63,571 nucleotides of DNA from Wenjunlia vitaminophila DSM 41686 (GTDB lineage Bacteria; Actinomycetota; Actinomycetes; Streptomycetales; Streptomycetaceae). The notes beneath the pieces are model-generated. The model was not told the DNA's origin and did no database searches. It saw nothing but the letters and a program-made list of their open reading frames with translations. Below are positions 31,270 through 40,771 of the stretch, piece after piece. A program made the position numbers and the translations under genes. Location of the stretch: contig NZ_KB904647.1 in the NCBI RefSeq assembly GCF_000380165.1, positions 115,756 to 179,326 of the forward strand. The letters run 5' to 3'. Positions within the stretch are counted from its first letter, which is position 1, and each line of letters begins with the position of its first letter.

Positions 31270-32187
31270 TTACATGACGTCCAGGATGTCGATGACGAAG
31301 ACCACCGCGGTGCCGATCTCCTTGCGCTGCTTGGCGTCCAGCTCGGACTTGGGCACCACGACCAGCACCCGGCTGCCCACCTTCTCCCCGGCGAGGGCCT
31401 TCTCCCAGCCGGGCATCTGGGCCAACGGGACCTCCTGGGGCCCGCCCTGCTGCCAGGTGTTCCCCCCGCCGGGCTTGCCGTTCCACAGCTCCACCGCGTA
31501 GTGGGCGACGATGGTGTCCTTCGCCTGGACCATCTCGCCGGTGCCCTTGATGATCGGCTCAGAGATGATCTTGGTGGGCTCGGCGGGCTTGCCCTTGGGC
31601 AGGGTGATCTTCGGCGGCATGCCGTCGGCGTTGGTGCCGACCTTGGGCAGCTTGGGGTCGTCCTGGGGGACCTTCTGCCCCTTGGGCACCGCGTTGATCA
31701 TCGACTTGATGTCCACCACGAACACCAGCGTGGCGTTCTTCTCGATGCCGCTGTTCGCCGGCGGGTTGGCCCCGTAGGCCTTGTCCGGCGGGATGACCAG
31801 CTCGACGCGGCTGCCCACCTTCTGGCCGACCAGACCCTCGTCCCAGCCCTTGACGACCCGGCCGAGGCCGATCTCGAAGGTCGCGGGCTGGTTCTTCGCC
31901 CAGCTGTTGTCGAAGACCTTCCCGTCCCAGCTCTGCCCGAGGTAGTTGGCGGTGACCGCGCTGCCCTTGGTCACCTCCTTGCCCGTGCCCTCCTTGAGCA
32001 CCTTGACCTTGAGGGTCTTGGGCGGGTCGCCCTCCCCCTTGGCCACCTTCGGCTCCTCGTCCGCCTTGCCGCTCACGGCGGGGATGCCGCCCTTGGTGGT
32101 GGGTGACGAGGAGTCGTCGTCACTGCCGCACGCGGCGGCGGAGACGAGCAGGAGGGGAACAGTCAGCAGGGCGGCGATTCGACGCAC
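31270..32187 (-). CDS. FKBP lipoprotein with two FKBP-like domains
   Basis: 305 aa. A signal peptide ends in a lipobox at Cys20 (LLLVSAAACGS), so it should be lipid-anchored outside the membrane. An acidic linker precedes FKBP domain 1 (about 65-165; VTANYLGQSWDGKVFDNSW, VVKGWDEGLVGQKVGSRVELVIPPDKAYG). A second, more divergent FKBP-like domain (about 205-303) ends in VVFVIDILDVM. Domain 2 lacks the AYG pocket motif and may be non-catalytic. The start is GTG at 32187. It lies between pafA and the cytosolic FKBP. Confidence 0.92.
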   Translation of the reverse strand: MRRIAALLTVPLLLVSAAACGSDDDSSSPTTKGGIPAVSGKADEEPKVAKGEGDPPKTLKVKVLKEGTGKEVTKGSAVTANYLGQSWDGKVFDNSWAKNQPATFEIGLGRVVKGWDEGLVGQKVGSRVELVIPPDKAYGANPPANSGIEKNATLVFVVDIKSMINAVPKGQKVPQDDPKLPKVGTNADGMPPKITLPKGKPAEPTKIISEPIIKGTGEMVQAKDTIVAHYAVELWNGKPGGGNTWQQGGPQEVPLAQMPGWEKALAGEKVGSRVLVVVPKSELDAKQRKEIGTAVVFVIDILDVM

Positions 32188-32256
32188 GGGAATCCCTCGG
32201 TTAACCAGGAGTGGACGGACAGGAGTGGAATGGCCACTCTAACCAGGACACGCCTG

Positions 32257-32290
32257 GACGGCGGAGTACGCGCTGTGCGCCTCCGCCGTC
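32257..32290 (-). terminator. 10-bp hairpin after pafA
   Basis: GACGGCGGAG (32257-32266) and CTCCGCCGTC (32281-32290) flank a 14-nt loop, 29 nt past the pafA stop. It probably separates pafA from the FKBP lipoprotein gene. Confidence 0.5.
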
Positions 32291-32318
32291 ACCGTCGCCT
32301 CCGGCGTCGCGGGGGACG

Positions 32319-33680
32319 TCACATGCCGGCGATGAGCTTGTCGACCCGGTCGTCAACCGAACGGAACGGGTCCTTGCACAGCACCGTGCGCTGGGCCTGG
32401 TCGTTGAGCTTGAGGTGCACCCAGTCCACGGTGAAGTCCCGACGCTGCTCCTGGGCCCGCCGGATGAAGTCGCCACGGAGCCGGGCACGCGTCGTCTGCG
32501 GTGGCACCGACTTGGCTTCGAAGATCCGTACGTCGTTGCACACCCGGGCCGCCCGGCCGCGCTTCTCCAGGAGGTAGTACAGCCCCCGGCGGCGGTGGAT
32601 GTCGTGGTAGGCGAGGTCGATCTGGGCGATCCTCGGGTGCGACATGGTGATGTTGTCGCGGTTCCGGTAGCGCTCGATGAGCTGGTACTTCATCACCCAG
32701 TCGATCTCGGTCGCGACCCGGTCGAGGTCACCCGTCCTGACGGCTTCCAGGGTGCGGCCCCACAGGTCGAGCACCCGCTCGACCGTGCCCACGCGAATGC
32801 CCCGTCGCTCGGCGAAGTCCACCGCCTTGGAGTAGTACTCCTCCTGGATGTCCAGGGCGGACGCCTCGCGCCCACTGGCCAGCCGCACCTTGCGCCGGCC
32901 GGTGATGTCGTGGCTGACCTCCCGGATCGCCCGGATCGGGTTCTCCAGGGTGAGGTCGCGCATCACCGTGCCGGCCTCGATCATGCGCAGCACCAGGTCG
33001 GTGGCGCCGACCTTGAGCAGCATGGTGGTCTCGGACATGTTCGAGTCGCCCACGATGACGTGCAGGCGCCGGTAGCGCTCGGCGTCCGCGTGCGGCTCGT
33101 CGCGGGTGTTGATGATCGGACGGGAACGGGTGGTCGCCGAGCTGACGCCCTCCCAGATGTGCTCGGCGCGCTGGCTCACGCAGTAGACGGCGCCGCGCGG
33201 GGTCTGGAGCACCTTGCCCGCCCCGCACAGCAACTGTCGGGTGACCAGGAAGGGGATGAGGATGTCTGCCAGGCGGGAGAACTCGCCGTGCCTGGCGACC
33301 AGGTAGTTCTCGTGGCAGCCGTAGGAGTTGCCGGCTGAGTCGGTGTTGTTCTTGAACAGGTAGACGTCACCGGCGATGCCTTCTTCGTGCAGACGGCGCT
33401 CGGCGTCGACGAGGAGGCCCTCGAGGGTGCGCTCGCCGGCCTTGTCGTGGGTGACCAGCTCGATCACGTTGTCACACTCGGGAGTGGCGTACTCCGGGTG
33501 CGATCCCACGTCGAGGTAGAGGCGGGCGCCGTTGCGCAGGAACACGTTGCTGCTGCGGCCCCAGGAAACGACACGACGGAAGAGGTACCGCGCCACCTCG
33601 TCCGGGGAGAGGCGGCGCTGTCCCCGGAAAGTGCACGTGACGCCGTACTCGTTCTCCAACCCGAAAATGCGGCGGTCCAT
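32319..33680 (-). CDS. pafA: Pup-protein ligase PafA
   Basis: 453 aa. PafA uses ATP to join the C-terminal Glu of Pup to lysines of target proteins. It begins [18 protein letters not shown] with the ATP-site Glu, has the catalytic Asp about 57 in [16 protein letters not shown], and the glutamine-synthetase-like blocks [21 protein letters not shown] and [23 protein letters not shown]. The Dop-specific loop is absent, which separates it from dop. The ATG at 33680 follows TACTGT by 6 nt with no ribosome site, indicating a leaderless or near-leaderless message. Confidence 0.98.
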   Translation of the reverse strand: MDRRIFGLENEYGVTCTFRGQRRLSPDEVARYLFRRVVSWGRSSNVFLRNGARLYLDVGSHPEYATPECDNVIELVTHDKAGERTLEGLLVDAERRLHEEGIAGDVYLFKNNTDSAGNSYGCHENYLVARHGEFSRLADILIPFLVTRQLLCGAGKVLQTPRGAVYCVSQRAEHIWEGVSSATTRSRPIINTRDEPHADAERYRRLHVIVGDSNMSETTMLLKVGATDLVLRMIEAGTVMRDLTLENPIRAIREVSHDITGRRKVRLASGREASALDIQEEYYSKAVDFAERRGIRVGTVERVLDLWGRTLEAVRTGDLDRVATEIDWVMKYQLIERYRNRDNITMSHPRIAQIDLAYHDIHRRRGLYYLLEKRGRAARVCNDVRIFEAKSVPPQTTRARLRGDFIRRAQEQRRDFTVDWVHLKLNDQAQRTVLCKDPFRSVDDRVDKLIAGM

Positions 33681-33782
33681 GACTGAACAGTACGCCCGTG
33701 AGGACGGTCTGAAACCGGGTTCGAGCAGCCGGAATCCGATCACCTGCCCGGGATCCCGGTCCCGGACGGGGCCGCGGGGGCG

Positions 33783-35000
33783 TCAGACGGTCGGCAACGG
33801 GGCCGGCTGCGGGCGCTGCGCGGGGGCCGCGAGCACCCTGGTGGTGGCCAGCAGGACCAGCAGCGCGACCACCCCACCGCCGGCGGCCACGCCGTAGCCG
33901 GCGTCGGCCCCACCGTGCTGGACCGCGGGCCCGGCCGCCGCGGTGCCCAGGGAGGCGCCCACGCCGAACGCGGTGACCAGCCAGGAGAACGCCTCGGTGA
34001 CCGTTCCCGCCGGGGCGTGCCGGTCCACCACGACGAAGGAGCAGGCCAGTGCGGGCGCGAGGAAGACGCCGGAGAGCACGGCCAGGCCCACCATGGGGCC
34101 CACTCCCGGAGTGAGCAGCAGCGGCGGGTAGCCCAGGGCGAGGCCGGTCATCAGCAGGCGCAGTCGCCGCTCCGGGGCGCCGGGCCAGGTCCGCACGCCG
34201 TAGCCGAGCCCACCGACCAGGGCCCCGAATCCGAGCGCGGCCAGCAGCCAACCCGTCACCCCCTCGCCCCCGTGGCGTTCGCCGTAGGCGACGGCGGCGA
34301 CGGAGATCGCCCCCAGGGCGACCCCGACGAAGAACAGACTGGAGAACAGCGCCCGCAGTCCCACCGACCGCAGCGGCCCCAGCCAGTGCGCCTCCTGCGG
34401 CTCACCGCGCCACTGGCGCGACGGCTTGGACGTCACCACCACGGCGGTGCCGGCAACGCCGAGCAGTCCGGTGGCGACCACGGCCGCACCCTCCGAGGCG
34501 GTTGCCACGACCAGGGTGACCAGCAGTGGGCCTCCGGCGAACATGATCTCCTGGGCCGCGGCGTCCAACGCGTAGGCGGCGTGCACCTGCCCCTGGTTGC
34601 CGAGCACGCTCGGCCACAACGCCCGCAGGCCGGCCTCGAGGGGAGGGGTGCACAGGCCGGCCACGGCGACCGCGGGCACGGACAGCAGCAGCGGCTCCGG
34701 GCCGACCAGGGCGAACAGGGTGAACCCAGCGGCGGACAGCAGTACCGCTCCGGTCATCACCCGGGTCTGGCCGCGTTTGTCCACCGCCCGGCCCAGCAAC
34801 GGCTGGCCCACCGCCATGGTGATGCCGTAGGTCGCCGACAGCACGCTGGCGAGGGTGTAGTCGGCGCCCTCGGCCCGGGCGTAGAGCATGATCGCCAGCG
34901 CGGCCATCGCCGCTGGCAGGCGGCCGACCAGGGTGCCGGCGAGCAGGCGGGGGGCGTACCGGGCGCGCATCAGTCCCAGGTACCCCGAGCCGTCGGCCAT
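33783..35000 (-). CDS. MFS transporter
   Basis: 405 aa with about twelve hydrophobic segments. The MFS loop motif appears as GRAVDKRGQTRVM after the second helix pair. It resembles actinobacterial exporters of the drug or sugar type; the substrate cannot be told. The ATG at 35000 has GAGGGG 5 nt upstream. It is divergent from a LacI-family gene with a palindromic operator between, so that regulator probably controls it. Confidence 0.88.
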   Translation of the reverse strand: MADGSGYLGLMRARYAPRLLAGTLVGRLPAAMAALAIMLYARAEGADYTLASVLSATYGITMAVGQPLLGRAVDKRGQTRVMTGAVLLSAAGFTLFALVGPEPLLLSVPAVAVAGLCTPPLEAGLRALWPSVLGNQGQVHAAYALDAAAQEIMFAGGPLLVTLVVATASEGAAVVATGLLGVAGTAVVVTSKPSRQWRGEPQEAHWLGPLRSVGLRALFSSLFFVGVALGAISVAAVAYGERHGGEGVTGWLLAALGFGALVGGLGYGVRTWPGAPERRLRLLMTGLALGYPPLLLTPGVGPMVGLAVLSGVFLAPALACSFVVVDRHAPAGTVTEAFSWLVTAFGVGASLGTAAAGPAVQHGGADAGYGVAAGGGVVALLVLLATTRVLAAPAQRPQPAPLPTV

Positions 35001-35096
35001 CTGTGCCCCTCCCCGCCGACCGTGCGGCCGGCCGTTCCACTGCCGTGTCCACCGGCGCCCTCGCCGTGTTGTACACCGCGCCTCGTGTGTCGCCAC

Positions 35097-35140
35097 ACTC
35101 CGAGGCGCAGGGACGACGACTCCGAGGCGCAGGGGCGACG
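35097..35140. repeat. 22-bp tandem direct repeat upstream of the LacI gene
   Basis: Two adjacent 22-bp copies (35097-35118 and 35119-35140) begin ACTCCGAGGCGCAGGG and differ at one base. The second copy abuts the palindromic operator, so duplication may have shaped the control region. Confidence 0.85.
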
Positions 35141-35157
35141 TGTTACGTATAACGTCG
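35136..35157. promoter_or_regulatory. LacI-type palindromic operator between the MFS and LacI genes
   Basis: A 22-bp palindrome centred on the CG of TACGTA: arms CGACGT and ACGTCG, inner TACGTA, with two mismatched pairs. Central CG symmetry is the hallmark of LacI/GalR operators. A second TACGTA lies at 35166-35171. It sits 86 bp from the regulator's GTG start and 136 bp from the MFS start. Confidence 0.68.
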
Positions 35158-35242
35158 CTCGCTCATACGTACCATGGCCGCGACACCGGGTCCACTCGAT
35201 TCCCCACGATGCCCCGTCCACCCCGCACCCGGGAGGCCAACG

Positions 35243-36343
35243 GTGCCCAGCACCCACCGGGACGTCGCCCCCGGGCCCCGTCCCACCAGCCGGGACGTGG
35301 CCCGGGCCGCCGGCGTCTCCCAGGCCACCGTCTCCCTGGTGCTCGGCGGCAAGTGGCAGGGGCGGGTGTCACCCCGCACCGCCGCCGCGGTCCGCGAGGC
35401 TGCGACCGACCTCGGGTACCGGCCCAACCTGGCGGCGCGCGACCTCAGACTCGGCAGCACCCGCACGGCGCTCCTGGTGGTGCCCGCTCTGACCAGCGAG
35501 TTCTTCGGCAACGTCTATGCCGGCGCGGTCGCGGTCGCGGCCGAGCACGGGTTCGGTCTGGTGCTGTACCCCTCCCCCCAGGGGGTCGGGACGGCCCGGA
35601 ACCCGTTCGAGTCCACCCGGGGTGCGCTGGACGGCGTCATCGCCTCCTCGATGGCGGCCGACGCCCTGCGGGAGATCCGCGGGAGCTTCCCCGGCGGCCA
35701 GGCGCTCCCCCTGGTCATGCTGGACAGCGCTCCGCCGACCGCACCCGGGGACCCCGGCCACCGGGAACCGGACGCCCCGGCTCCCGCCGCCCGCGACACC
35801 ACGGCGACCGTCAACCACGACCTGGCCGACGGGATGCGCCAGGTCGTCGGCCACCTGACCGGCCTGGGCCACCGCCGGATCACCCACCTCGGCGCGGCCA
35901 TCGACTCCTGGACCTTCCGGGTCCGCTCCCGCACCTTCCGCGAATCCATGGCCACCGTCCCGGACGCCGTACCGGGCAGCGAGCCGGCCGACCTTTCCGT
36001 CGGCGGCGGCCAGACCGCGGCCCGGCGGGCACTGACCGGGCCCGGGCCCCGGCCCACCGCCCTCGTCTGCGACGACGACACCATCGCCGCCGGAGCCTGC
36101 AAGGCGGTGCGCCGGCTCGGGCTGTCCGTGCCGGGCGACGTGTCGGTCACCGGCTTCGACGACCTCTCGCTCGCCACCGCCCTCGACCCGGAGCTGACCA
36201 CGGTGCGGCTCCCCGCGCAGCAGTTGGGCGCGCACGGTATGCGCGCCCTGCTCGACCTGCTCGCCGGCTCCTTCACGGAACGGCCTCCGCTGCCGGTCAC
36301 CCTGGCGGTGCGTGACTCCACCGCGCCAGCGCCACGGCGGTGA
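35243..36343 (+). CDS. LacI-family transcriptional regulator
   Basis: 366 aa. An N-terminal HTH (PTSRDVARAAGVSQATVSLVLGGK), the hinge region (YRPNLAARDLRLGSTRTALLVV) and a periplasmic-binding-type effector domain with DGVIASS, TALVCDDDTIAAGACKAVRRLGLSVPGDVSVTGFDD. The GTG at 35243 is chosen because GGGAGG lies 6 nt upstream; an ATG at 35174 is in frame but without ribosome site. It probably represses itself and the divergent MFS gene. The inducer is unknown, though family members mostly bind sugars. Confidence 0.92.
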   Translation: MPSTHRDVAPGPRPTSRDVARAAGVSQATVSLVLGGKWQGRVSPRTAAAVREAATDLGYRPNLAARDLRLGSTRTALLVVPALTSEFFGNVYAGAVAVAAEHGFGLVLYPSPQGVGTARNPFESTRGALDGVIASSMAADALREIRGSFPGGQALPLVMLDSAPPTAPGDPGHREPDAPAPAARDTTATVNHDLADGMRQVVGHLTGLGHRRITHLGAAIDSWTFRVRSRTFRESMATVPDAVPGSEPADLSVGGGQTAARRALTGPGPRPTALVCDDDTIAAGACKAVRRLGLSVPGDVSVTGFDDLSLATALDPELTTVRLPAQQLGAHGMRALLDLLAGSFTERPPLPVTLAVRDSTAPAPRR

Positions 36344-36367
36344 CACCCACCGGCGCGGCGCCCGGAC

Positions 36368-36766
36368 TCAGCGGGCCCTACGGGTCTCGGACCGGTTCTC
36401 CTTGCGGATCGCCTCCAGCAGGTCCGTCTTGCTCATCGAGGAGCGGCCCCGGATGCCCAGGCGTTTGGCGACGTCGTACAGGTGGGTCCTGCTCGCCTGT
36501 TCGTCGACACCCTGGCCGCTGCGCCCGCCGGCCTGACGGGGACGGGCGGACCGGGGGTCGCTCGGCCCCTTGCGCCCGGCCTCCTTGCGCTCCCAGTGGT
36601 CGCCCACCTTCTCGAACTTGTGCTTGAGGGCGCCGTAGGCCACCCGGTGGGAACGCTGGCCCTCCCCGTACTCCCGGACGGCGGAGTCATGGGCCTTGAT
36701 CCAGGTCCGCTGCGCCTCGCTGGGCGAGCGCCGCAGCGTCGACGGGATCTCCTGGCGTCCTGGCAT
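36368..36766 (-). CDS. ChaB-like protein with C-terminal Rho-N-type domain
   Basis: 132 aa. The N-terminal half is a ChaB domain (PGRQEIPSTLRRSPSEAQRTWIKAHDSAVREYGEGQRSHRVAYGALKHKFEK), named for a cation-transport regulator but of uncertain role. After a basic linker comes a SAP/Rho-N-like helix pair (THLYDVAKRLGIRGRSSMSKTDLLEAIR) that suggests nucleic-acid binding. The ATG at 36766 has GGGAGG 8 nt upstream. It lies downstream of prcA but beyond a terminator, so it is probably separately transcribed. Confidence 0.85.
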   Translation of the reverse strand: MPGRQEIPSTLRRSPSEAQRTWIKAHDSAVREYGEGQRSHRVAYGALKHKFEKVGDHWERKEAGRKGPSDPRSARPRQAGGRSGQGVDEQASRTHLYDVAKRLGIRGRSSMSKTDLLEAIRKENRSETRRAR

Positions 36767-36854
36767 GTCGCTCACCTCCCTGTCGCCCCGGCTCCGGTGA
36801 GGAGCGGGCGTGTCCTGGTTCGGCTGCCCGACGACGCGCCACCCAAACAGCGGT

Positions 36855-36889
36855 CGGCCGCGCCCGGTGGCCAGGTCCGGGCGCGGCCG
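36855..36889 (-). terminator. Perfect 13-bp hairpin after prcA
   Basis: CGGCCGCGCCCGG (36855-36867) pairs with CCGGGCGCGGCCG (36877-36889) around a 9-nt loop, 20 nt past the prcA stop. It probably ends the prcBA transcript. Confidence 0.65.
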
Positions 36890-36908
36890 TCAGTCGTGCG
36901 TCCTCCAC

Positions 36909-37724
36909 TCAGTCCGTGGCGGAGCCCTCCCCACCGGAACCGCCCGAGCCCTCGGTGTCCGGCGCGTCGGCCGACCCTGCGGCGTCCTCCCCCGCCTCCG
37001 ACGGCCCCTGCTCGCCCTCCGCCGGGGCGCCCTCCAGCAGCCTGGCGAGCTGGCGACCCAGCACCCGCTTGAACTTGCGCTGCTGGGGCCTGGTGCGGTC
37101 CAGCACCGCGACCTCGAGCTGTTCCGGGGTGAGGGTCCGCTCCGAGCCGTTGGAGTCCCGGGCCAGGGAGTCCACCGCGAGGCGCAGCGCCTCCCCCAGG
37201 GACATGCCCTGAACGTGCCGCTCGGTGAGGTAACTGCCGATCTGGTCGGCGTTGCCGCCGATGGCGACCGTGGCGTTCTCGTCCACGATGGAGCCGTCGT
37301 GCGGCAACCGGTAGATCTGGTCGTCCTCGGGTTCCTCGCCGACCTCGGCGACGATCAGCTCCACCTCGTACGGCTTCTCCGCGGCGCTGGAGAAGATGTT
37401 GCCCAGCGCCTGGGCGTAGACGTTGGCCAGACCGCGGGCGTTGACGTCGGCCCGGTCGTAGGAGTACCCCCGCACGTCGGCGTAGCGCACCCCGACGATG
37501 CGCAGGTTCTCGAACTCGTTGTACTTGCCCACCGCGGCGAACGCGATCCGGTCGTAGATCTCACTGATCTTGTGCAGCGCACGGGACATGTTCTCGGCGA
37601 CGAAGAGGATGCCGTCGGCGTACTGGAGCACGACCACGCTGCGGCCGCGCGCGATGCCCTTGCGGGCGAACTCCGCACGGTCCGCCATGGCCTGCTGGGG
37701 TGAGACGTAGAACGGCGTCGACAC
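36909..37724 (-). CDS. prcA: 20S proteasome alpha subunit
   Basis: 271 aa. The alpha rings gate the core particle and dock the ARC ATPase. It starts with [27 protein letters not shown], the gate segment, and keeps the alpha-fold blocks [19 protein letters not shown] and [13 protein letters not shown]. The C-terminal about 50 residues are acidic and Gly/Ser-rich. The start is GTG at 37724 with AAAGGA upstream. It follows prcB by 47 nt, in the standard prcB-prcA order. Confidence 0.97.
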   Translation of the reverse strand: MSTPFYVSPQQAMADRAEFARKGIARGRSVVVLQYADGILFVAENMSRALHKISEIYDRIAFAAVGKYNEFENLRIVGVRYADVRGYSYDRADVNARGLANVYAQALGNIFSSAAEKPYEVELIVAEVGEEPEDDQIYRLPHDGSIVDENATVAIGGNADQIGSYLTERHVQGMSLGEALRLAVDSLARDSNGSERTLTPEQLEVAVLDRTRPQQRKFKRVLGRQLARLLEGAPAEGEQGPSEAGEDAAGSADAPDTEGSGGSGGEGSATD

Positions 37725-37771
37725 CGGCTACCCGTCCTTTTCTGTCAGTGGCTTCTGCATGCGCCGGCTCC

Positions 37772-38617
37772 TCACAGCACCGGGGCCTGGGGGCCGTTCG
37801 GCTGCTCCAGGCGCCTGGCGTGCACCGTGCGGGCGACCTCGGAGACCTCCGCCTCGGTGAGTCGGCGCAGCCCCTCCTCGGTGATCACCATGATGATGGG
37901 GAAGATCTGCCGCGCCAGGTCGGGGCCGCCGGTGGCCGAGTCGTCGTCAGCCGCGTCGTACAGTGCCTGGACGGCGAGGGTGACGGCCTGCGACTGGGTC
38001 AGGTCGTTGCGGTACAGCTTCTTCAGCGATCCCCTGGCGAACACCGAACCGGAACCGGTGGCGGCGAACCCGCGCTCCTCCGCCCGTCCGCCCGCGACGT
38101 CGTAGGAGAAGATCCGTCCCTTGCTGCGGTCCAGGTCGTACCCGGCGAACATGGGCACCACAGCCAGGCCCTGCATGGCCATGCCGAGGTTGCTGCGAAT
38201 CATCGTGGAGAGCCGGTTCGCCTTGCCCTCCAGGGAGAGCACCGCGCCCTCGATCTTCTCGTAGTGCTCCAGCTCGAGCTGGAACAGCTTGACCATCTCC
38301 ACGGCCAGGCCCGCGGTCCCCGCGATGCCGACCGCCGAGTACTCGTCGGCGGGAAACACCTTCTCGATGTCACGCTGGGAGATGACGTTGCCCATCGTGG
38401 CCCGTCGGTCACCGGCCATCACGACGCCGCCTGGGAACGTCGCCGCAACGATGGTCGTCCCGTGCGGCACCTCGACGGGGCCCTGCACCGGCGGCACGTT
38501 ACGCCGCCCGGGCAGCAGCTCTGGCCGGTACTCGGCCAGGAACTCGAGGAACGATGACGATCCCGGCGTCAAGAAGGCAGCCGGTAGACGCCCGGCGCCA
38601 CCAGTGTTGGCTTCCAC
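37772..38617 (-). CDS. prcB: 20S proteasome beta subunit (protease)
   Basis: 281 aa. An N-terminal propeptide of 53 residues ends at Gly, and processing exposes Thr54 (GTTIVAATF), the catalytic nucleophile. Further active-site blocks are [10 protein letters not shown] (Asp/Arg) and [15 protein letters not shown] (Lys/Ser regions). It degrades Pup-tagged proteins. The GTG at 38617 has GGAAGGG 5 nt upstream. It is separated from pup by about 300 nt that contain a strong hairpin. Confidence 0.97.
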   Translation of the reverse strand: MEANTGGAGRLPAAFLTPGSSSFLEFLAEYRPELLPGRRNVPPVQGPVEVPHGTTIVAATFPGGVVMAGDRRATMGNVISQRDIEKVFPADEYSAVGIAGTAGLAVEMVKLFQLELEHYEKIEGAVLSLEGKANRLSTMIRSNLGMAMQGLAVVPMFAGYDLDRSKGRIFSYDVAGGRAEERGFAATGSGSVFARGSLKKLYRNDLTQSQAVTLAVQALYDAADDDSATGGPDLARQIFPIIMVITEEGLRRLTEAEVSEVARTVHARRLEQPNGPQAPVL

Positions 38618-38913
38618 ACGATCCCTTCCACTCAGTCGGCCGCCCGGCGCATCACGTCAGGCCGGTCCCTGTGCCGCCCTGGGGCGGCGTTGCCGCAGGA
38701 GCTCACGGCACGCCACGGACCTTACCGGCCCGGTGATCGCGGCCCGCTCGCTCCGCCGTCGCAGCGGAGCCGACGGGCCACCCGACCACGGGGGACGGCC
38801 GTCCCCCGTGGTCGGGTGTGCACGGTGCAGCTCCGCGCCGTACCGCCTCGGTCCACGTCGGGGACGCGGGCCGGTCCGCCCGTCCGCCCGCCCCGACGCC
38901 GGACGCCTGCCGG
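38618..38913 (-). promoter_or_regulatory. pup-prcB spacer with likely own promoter
   Basis: 296 nt. Beyond the pup terminator, TAAGGT on the minus strand (38724-38719) is a candidate -10 for prcBA; no clear -35 was found. A small hairpin with GCCGCC/GGCGGC arms (38673-38688) lies in the resulting leader. No gene is supported here. Confidence 0.4.
38779..38818 (-). terminator. Perfect 18-bp hairpin between pup and prcBA
   Basis: CACCCGACCACGGGGGAC (38779-38796) pairs fully with its complement (38801-38818) around a GGCC loop, about 95 nt past the pup stop. It is the longest perfect stem I found in the window. It probably ends or strongly attenuates the pup message before prcBA. Confidence 0.75.
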
Positions 38914-39129
38914 CTACTCGCCGCCCTTCTGGACGAACGACCTCACGAAGTCCTCCGCGTTCTCCTCGAGCACGTCATCGATCTCGTCCAGCACGGAGTC
39001 CACGTCGTCCGACAGCTTCTCCTGCCGTTCCTTGAGGTCCTCCGACGCCTGCACGTCCTGTGCGGTCTCGTCGGACTCCTCCGTCGAGCGCGTGGCCCGC
39101 TGTTGTCCGCCGGTGTCCTTTGTCGCCAT
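38914..39129 (-). CDS. pup: Prokaryotic ubiquitin-like protein Pup, ending in GGE
   Basis: 71 aa, disordered and acidic like all Pups, with the C-terminal helix DDVLEENAEDFVRSFVQKGGE that binds ARC, PafA and Dop. The last codon is GAG (Glu) followed directly by TAG. Mycobacterial Pup ends in Gln and must be deamidated by Dop; this one is ligation-ready as made, so Dop is needed only for depupylation. The ATG at 39129 is preceded by GTGAGGGAC. It is downstream of dop and upstream of prcB. Confidence 0.97.
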   Translation of the reverse strand: MATKDTGGQQRATRSTEESDETAQDVQASEDLKERQEKLSDDVDSVLDEIDDVLEENAEDFVRSFVQKGGE

Positions 39130-39161
39130 GTCCCTCACCCCGCTCGGTTCGACGTACCTGA

Positions 39162-39172
39162 TCAGACCCTAC
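39162..39172 (-). promoter_or_regulatory. Candidate pup promoter -10 shared with arc
   Basis: On the minus strand GTAGGGTCTGA contains TAGGGT (39171-39166), about 37 nt upstream of the pup ATG. The same 11 bp occur upstream of arc (42811-42821). No clear -35 was found. Confidence 0.45.
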
Positions 39173-39259
39173 AAGCGAGGCCCCGGTTCGGCCCTCGCCT
39201 CCTCACACGTGCCCACAAACCGCGGCAACCACCTCGATGATTCCCCCGTGGGCGCCGCT

Positions 39260-40771
39260 TCAGCCCCCTGACAACACCCTGACCAGGTCCTCTGCCGTGC
39301 GGCAGCGGTCCAGCAGCTCCTTGACGTGGTTCCGGGTGCCGCGCAGCGGCTCCAGGGTGGGCACCCGTTGCAACGAGTCGCGCCCCGGCAGGTCGAAGAT
39401 CACCGAGTCCCAGGAGGCAGCGGCGACGTCGTCCGCGTACTGTTCGAGGCAGCGCCCCCGGAAGTAGGCACGGGTGTCCTCGGGCGGCGCCGTCTTGGCC
39501 CCCTGCACGTCCTCCTCCGACAGCAGCCGCTTCATCCGGCCCCGGGCCACCAGCCTGTTGTACAGACCCTTCTCCGGCCGGACGTCGGCGTACTGCAGGT
39601 CCACCAGGTGCAGCCGGGGCGCCTCCCAGCCCAGCCCGTCCCGCTTGCGGTAGCCCTCGAACAGGTGCCGTTTGGCCACCCAGTCCAGCTCCCCGGACAG
39701 ACTCATCGGGTCGGTTTCCAGCCGCCCCAGCACGTCCTCCCAGCGGGTGAGGACGTCCTTGGTCTGCTCGTCCGCGTCGTTGCCGTACCGGTCCTCCACG
39801 TACTTGCGGGCCAGTTCGTAGTACTCCATCTGGAGCTGGACCGCGGTGAGTCGCCGGCCGTCGCGGAGCGTGACCAGCTCGCGCAGCGTCGGGTCGTGGG
39901 AGACCTGGTGCAGGGTGCGCACCGGCTGGTCCACGGCGAGGTCCACGGCGATGAAGCCGTCCTCCACCATGGAGAGCACCAGGGAGGTGGTGCCCAGTTT
40001 GAGGTAGGTGGAGATCTCCGACAGGTTGGCGTCCCCGATGATCACATGCAGCCTGCGGTACTTCTCCGCGTCCGCGTGGGGCTCGTCCCGGGTGTTGATG
40101 ATGGGTCGCTTGAGGGTCGTCTCCAGACCCACCTCCACCTCGAAGTAGTCGGCCCGCTGGCTGATCTGGAAGCCGTGCTCCTGGCCGTCCTGGCCGATGC
40201 CGACCCGACCCGCGCCGGTCACCACCTGCCGGGAGACGAAGAACGGGGTGAGGTGGCGAACGATGTCGGAGAACGGCGTGGCGCGCCGCATCAGGTAGTT
40301 CTCGTGACAGCCGTAGGACGCGCCCTTGTTGTCGGTGTTGTTCTTGTACAGGTGGATCGGCTGGGCCCCCGGGAGCTGGGCGGCGCGTTCGGCCGCCTCC
40401 GCCATGATCCGTTCCCCGGCCTTGTCCCACAGCACGGCGTCCCGCGGATTGGTCACCTCGGGCGCGGAGTACTCCGGGTGGGCGTGGTCCACGTAGAGCC
40501 GGGCCCCGTTGGTCAGGATGACGTTGGCCAGGCCGATGTCCTCGTCGGTGAGCTGACTGCTGTCCGCGGCTTCCCTGGCGAGATCGAAGCCCCGCGCGTC
40601 GCGCAGCGGGTTCTCCTCCTCGAAGTCCCAGCGGGCCCTGCGGGCCCGTTGCATCGCCGCGGCGTAGGCGTTGACGATCTGGGACGAGGTGAGCATGGCA
40701 TTGGCGTTCGGGTGACCGGGAACGGAGATGCCGTACTCCGTCTCGATGCCCATTACTCGCCGTACGGTCAT
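39260..40771 (-). CDS. dop: Pup deamidase/depupylase Dop
   Basis: 503 aa. Paralogue of PafA that cleaves Pup from targets and, in organisms with a GGQ Pup, deamidates it. It starts [19 protein letters not shown], has the Dop-loop insertion (about 43-80) absent from PafA, the catalytic Asp about 95 in [15 protein letters not shown], and the shared [19 protein letters not shown] and [21 protein letters not shown] blocks. The ATG at 40771 has AAGGAGG 5 nt upstream. It lies between arc and pup in the conserved order. Confidence 0.97.
   Translation of the reverse strand: MTVRRVMGIETEYGISVPGHPNANAMLTSSQIVNAYAAAMQRARRARWDFEEENPLRDARGFDLAREAADSSQLTDEDIGLANVILTNGARLYVDHAHPEYSAPEVTNPRDAVLWDKAGERIMAEAAERAAQLPGAQPIHLYKNNTDNKGASYGCHENYLMRRATPFSDIVRHLTPFFVSRQVVTGAGRVGIGQDGQEHGFQISQRADYFEVEVGLETTLKRPIINTRDEPHADAEKYRRLHVIIGDANLSEISTYLKLGTTSLVLSMVEDGFIAVDLAVDQPVRTLHQVSHDPTLRELVTLRDGRRLTAVQLQMEYYELARKYVEDRYGNDADEQTKDVLTRWEDVLGRLETDPMSLSGELDWVAKRHLFEGYRKRDGLGWEAPRLHLVDLQYADVRPEKGLYNRLVARGRMKRLLSEEDVQGAKTAPPEDTRAYFRGRCLEQYADDVAAASWDSVIFDLPGRDSLQRVPTLEPLRGTRNHVKELLDRCRTAEDLVRVLSGG

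Noticed and set aside
40329-40337. TTGTCGGTG on the plus strand inside dop
   Set aside because: It is the complement of conserved Dop coding sequence (the NNTDNKG block), with no plus-strand gene downstream.
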